Positions 61,232 through 64,000 of a DNA stretch of 64,000 nucleotides are shown here, one piece after another. Origin of the DNA: a bacterium (GTDB lineage: Bacteria; Planctomycetota; UBA1135; UBA2386); assembly GCA_030432695.1 (NCBI GenBank), contig JAUILN010000018.1:62001-126000 (forward strand), read 5' to 3'. Numbering within the stretch: position 1 is the first letter of the stretch; each line of letters opens with the position of its first letter. A program made the translations under genes and the position numbers. The notes under the pieces are model-generated. The model worked only from the letters and a program-made list of their open reading frames with translations, did no database searches and was not told the origin of the DNA.

Positions 61232-62278
61232 TCACCGCCGCCGCTTCCGAGAACGCGCGTCCGCCAGGTACTCCCTCACCAAGACCTCCACCTCCTCGCT
61301 CCACACGTAGATCCCGCGGTCGCCGGAGTGCGTCACCAGGCCCCTGTGAAGCCAGCCCTGCACCACGTGGTTCGGCACGCCGCGCTGCCGCAGTTCGGCG
61401 GCGGTGATCCACGGATCGTGCGCGACCGCCTTGCGGCGCCGGCTCTTCGCGGCGGGCTTCGGTTGCTTCGCCGCGGCGGCCTTCCGGGTGCGCGGCTGCT
61501 TGTTGGCCCGCGACTTCTTCCGCCGTTCCGGGGTCGGCGGTTCGGGGCTGGCCAGCTCGATGCCGAAGATCGCGCCGAGGTCTTCGCCGACCAGCTCCTC
61601 GGCAGCGGCGCCCGCGCTGGTCGCCGCAGTGATCCCACCATCCCGCGCCGAGACCAACTCGAGGTGATCGACCTGGCGCAGGCGGAACAGCAGCTCTGGG
61701 TCGCTGTCGAGCCTCGCGCCAATGCCATAGAGCACCGCGGCGACGTGCTTGCACATGGTTGCCCAATCGGGGCACGAGCAGCTCATGGTGATCTGTGCCG
61801 GTTCCGGGAAGAGGCCTGTCTTCGGTTGGCACAGGACCTCCATCACCCCATCCGAGAAGCGGCCCTGGAGCAGCTCCACCAGCGAGTCGATGTCGCCGGC
61901 GCAGTCGGCGCAGAGCTGCTGCCACCGCGCCTTGGGCAAGCGGGTCACGGAGATCGCCACCTCGTAGATCGCGGAGCCGCTGACCAGCGCTTCGACCTTG
62001 CCGGGCGCGATCTGGAGGTCGATCACCGAACCGTTGCGCACGTAGGTGCGGCCCCGCGGCAGACGGTTCGAGAAGTCGCTGTAGCGCTCGAGGTTCCGGC
62101 ACCACGAGTCGCCCCAGAACGTCTTGGTGATCTTGCGGCCGCCGGCCACGACCTTCACGGGCGACAGGGTGCGGCCCTGGCCGTCGAGCTGGGTCGACAG
62201 ACGGGCAGCGTTGCGGCGGCGCTGGGCAACGGGCACGTAGTCGGGCCAGGAACTGTATCGGGATCGGCGGCGGCGCAA
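61232..62278 (-). CDS. SWIM zinc-finger protein
   Basis: 348 residues. The SWIM motif CxCx(n)CxH appears as MSCSCPDWATMCKHVAAVLY (Cys167, Cys169, Cys176, His178). The N-terminus is basic and Arg-rich; the long linker has Lys/Ala-rich repeats (RTRKAAAAKQPKPAAKSRRR); the C-terminus is helical and could bind DNA. SWIM proteins often sit beside SNF2 helicases, as here (43-bp gap, same strand), and are thought to act with them on DNA. The start is TTG 62278. Confidence 0.85.
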   Translation of the reverse strand: MRRRRSRYSSWPDYVPVAQRRRNAARLSTQLDGQGRTLSPVKVVAGGRKITKTFWGDSWCRNLERYSDFSNRLPRGRTYVRNGSVIDLQIAPGKVEALVSGSAIYEVAISVTRLPKARWQQLCADCAGDIDSLVELLQGRFSDGVMEVLCQPKTGLFPEPAQITMSCSCPDWATMCKHVAAVLYGIGARLDSDPELLFRLRQVDHLELVSARDGGITAATSAGAAAEELVGEDLGAIFGIELASPEPPTPERRKKSRANKQPRTRKAAAAKQPKPAAKSRRRKAVAHDPWITAAELRQRGVPNHVVQGWLHRGLVTHSGDRGIYVWSEEVEVLVREYLADARSRKRRR

Positions 62279-62321
62279 GGGACTCGGTGGGCGTTGGTTG
62301 GGGCTTGGGCGCGGGCTCGGA

Positions 62322-64000
62322 TCATTCTCCGACGGCGCTGTCGATGTCGAGGGAAACCAGCTTCATCAGCTCGTCATTCGAGAGTTCGGTGAGTGCGACC
62401 TCGTCACCGCTGCCGAGGATCTCCTCGGACAGCGCGACCTTCGCCGCGATCAGCTCGTCGATCCGCTCCTCGACGGTGCCGCGGCAGACGAACTTGTGCA
62501 CCAGCACGTTGCGGTGCTGGCCGATCCGGTAGGCGCGGTCGGTCGCCTGGTTCTCCACGGCAGGATTCCACCAGCGGTCGAAGTGGACCACGTGCGAGGC
62601 GGCAGTCAGATTGAGGCCGGTGCCGCCCGCCTTCAGCGACAAGACGAAGAACGGCGGACCGTCGTCGCGGGCGAACGTCTCGACGAGCTTCTGGCGCTGC
62701 TTCACCGCGGTCCCGCCGTGCAGCACGAGTCCCTGCCGGCCGAACACCTCGCCGAGGCAGTCGGCGAGCGGATCGATCACCTGCCGGAACTGCGTGAACA
62801 CGAGCACCTTCTCCTGGCGCGCCGCGATCTCGTCGCAGAGATCTGCGAGGCGTTGGAACTTGCCGCTGTCGCGGCGCTCGTAGGCTCCATCGTCGAGCCA
62901 CTGGGAGGGATGGTTGCAGATCTGCTTGAAGCGCAGCAGGAACGCCAGCACGAGTCCGCGCCGCTCGACTCCTTCGGCGCCTTCGGCGAGCTGCTTCTGC
63001 AATGCGTCCACCGATTGCTGGTAGAGCGCCGCCTGCTTCTTGCTCAGCGAGCAGTAGGTCTGCAGCTCGACCTTGTCGGGTAGGTCGGCGATCACCCGGC
63101 GGTCGCTCTTCAGCCGGCGCAGGATGTAGGGGCGCACGAGATCCCGCAGCGGGCCATAGCCGGTGCCGCCGAGGCCCTTCACGTACTTCGCGAAGCGGCT
63201 CGAGGTGCCGAGCAGGCCCGGGCAGGTGAAGTCGAACAACGACCACAGATCGGACAGGCGGTTCTCGATCGGTGTGCCGGTCAGCGCGATGCGGCCGTGG
63301 CACTCCAAGGCCTTGACGGCGCGCGTCTGCTGGGTGTTCGGGTTCTTGATTGCCTGCGCCTCGTCGAGCACCACCGCGTTCCATTGCACGGCCGCCGGCC
63401 ACTTCTGGCGCAGCAGCGTGCCGTAGCTGGTGACGACCACGTCGACGGCGGCGAGTCGTCGCGCGGTGAGCTTCGCGATCTCCGCGGACGGCATGGCGCT
63501 CGGGTGCGCCACCAAGACCTTCAGACTCGGCGCGAAGCGGGCGAGTTCGGCCGACCAGTTGGCGATCAGCGACGCCGGCACGACCACCAGGTTCTGCCCG
63601 CGGCCGTTGTTCTCCGCCTGGATCCGCAGCAGCAGCGCCACCACCTGCACGGTCTTGCCCAGGCCCATGTCGTCGGCCAGGCACGCGCCGAGGCCGAGCC
63701 GGTAGAGCAGCCACAGCCAGCGCAGGCCGACCTCCTGGTAGGGGCGCAAGGTGGCGTGCAACGACGGGCCCGGATGCGCCGACTCGGCGGCCGAGGGGTC
63801 GCGGATCTTCGCCAGCAGCTCCTGGAGTCGCTGGTCGGCCACGACCGTCGTCCAGCTCCGCTCGACCTCCTCGGGTGCGCTCGCCTTCGCCTGGTCGAGC
63901 GAGACGCCGGCGAGCAGGCGCATGCCTTCGGCGAAGCCGAGGCCCTCGGTCCGCAGCCGCGTCCCGACCTTCTGCCAATGCGCGAGCGCCTCTGCGAGCT
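62322..64000 (-). CDS. SNF2-family helicase (N-terminus beyond window)
   Basis: The visible 559 codons cover the whole helicase core: LRPYQEVGLRWLWLLYRLGL, DDMGLGKT (Walker A), VVPASLIANW, DEAQAIKN (DExQ Walker B), LTGTPIENRLSDLWSLF, VFTQFRQVID, SLKAGGTGLNL and DRAYRIGQ. It ends with an acidic helix. The frame is open through the window edge, so the protein is longer. With the adjacent SWIM gene it forms a two-gene unit known from many bacteria. Confidence 0.95.
   Translation of the reverse strand, partial: LAEALAHWQKVGTRLRTEGLGFAEGMRLLAGVSLDQAKASAPEEVERSWTTVVADQRLQELLAKIRDPSAAESAHPGPSLHATLRPYQEVGLRWLWLLYRLGLGACLADDMGLGKTVQVVALLLRIQAENNGRGQNLVVVPASLIANWSAELARFAPSLKVLVAHPSAMPSAEIAKLTARRLAAVDVVVTSYGTLLRQKWPAAVQWNAVVLDEAQAIKNPNTQQTRAVKALECHGRIALTGTPIENRLSDLWSLFDFTCPGLLGTSSRFAKYVKGLGGTGYGPLRDLVRPYILRRLKSDRRVIADLPDKVELQTYCSLSKKQAALYQQSVDALQKQLAEGAEGVERRGLVLAFLLRFKQICNHPSQWLDDGAYERRDSGKFQRLADLCDEIAARQEKVLVFTQFRQVIDPLADCLGEVFGRQGLVLHGGTAVKQRQKLVETFARDDGPPFFVLSLKAGGTGLNLTAASHVVHFDRWWNPAVENQATDRAYRIGQHRNVLVHKFVCRGTVEERIDELIAAKVALSEEILGSGDEVALTELSNDELMKLVSLDIDSAVGE

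Overview
This window is high-GC bacterial DNA, densely coded on both strands. It most resembles a planctomycete, probably one of the deep-branching marine lineages. This is inferred from the gene order glmU-prs-rplY-pth-rpsF-rpsR-rplI, the many large exported proteins of unknown role (LruC-domain proteins, carboxypeptidase-regulatory-like repeat proteins, a C-terminal module shared by two secreted proteins), and weak or absent Shine-Dalgarno sequences. No rRNA gene, CRISPR array or prophage was seen.

Region 1 (1-11 kb) is core metabolism. A MoaD/ThiS-like ubiquitin fold and a BNR-repeat protein lie leftward. Rightward lie glmU and prs (overlapping start/stop), then bL25, Pth, bS6, bS18 and bL9. 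bS6 carries an acidic pentapeptide-repeat tail. Next come rimO, pgsA and pgpA (phosphatidylglycerol synthesis), a SpoIIE-like protein and a MazG-like protein. A dispersed repeat of about 170 bp lies between rplI and rimO.

Region 2 (11-34 kb) is dominated by exported and membrane proteins: a fused membrane/spermidine-synthase-like protein carrying palindromic repeat insertions in frame, a lipoprotein methyltransferase, a transglutaminase-like/TPR protein, two copies of a [lipoprotein + LruC protein] gene pair, and three carboxypeptidase-regulatory-like proteins around priA. A thioredoxin-fold lipid-side protein closes the block.

Region 3 (33-46 kb) holds a DabB-DabA dissolved-inorganic-carbon uptake operon with a divergent LysR regulator, a GNAT enzyme, a secreted subtilisin-like protease, tRNA-Pro(GGG) and a secreted protein with three internal repeats.

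Region 4 (46-54 kb) looks like an acquired island. It is bounded by decayed IS3-family remnants, has lower-GC spacers, and carries a leftward set typical of cold or envelope stress: RhlE-type RNA helicase, fatty-acid desaturase, RRM protein and two CBS-domain proteins. A perfect 66-bp palindrome caps the right-hand IS3 fragment.

Region 5 (54-64 kb) looks like a defence island, all leftward. It holds a HIT-like/PLD/SF2-helicase protein with an HNH endonuclease, an AbiEi-AbiEii toxin-antitoxin pair with a candidate operator, and a SWIM protein beside a SNF2 helicase cut by the window edge. The helicase+HNH pair, with a copy of the dispersed repeat in its leader, is the best candidate here for a poorly described system. 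The assignment to defence is inference from architecture and neighbours.
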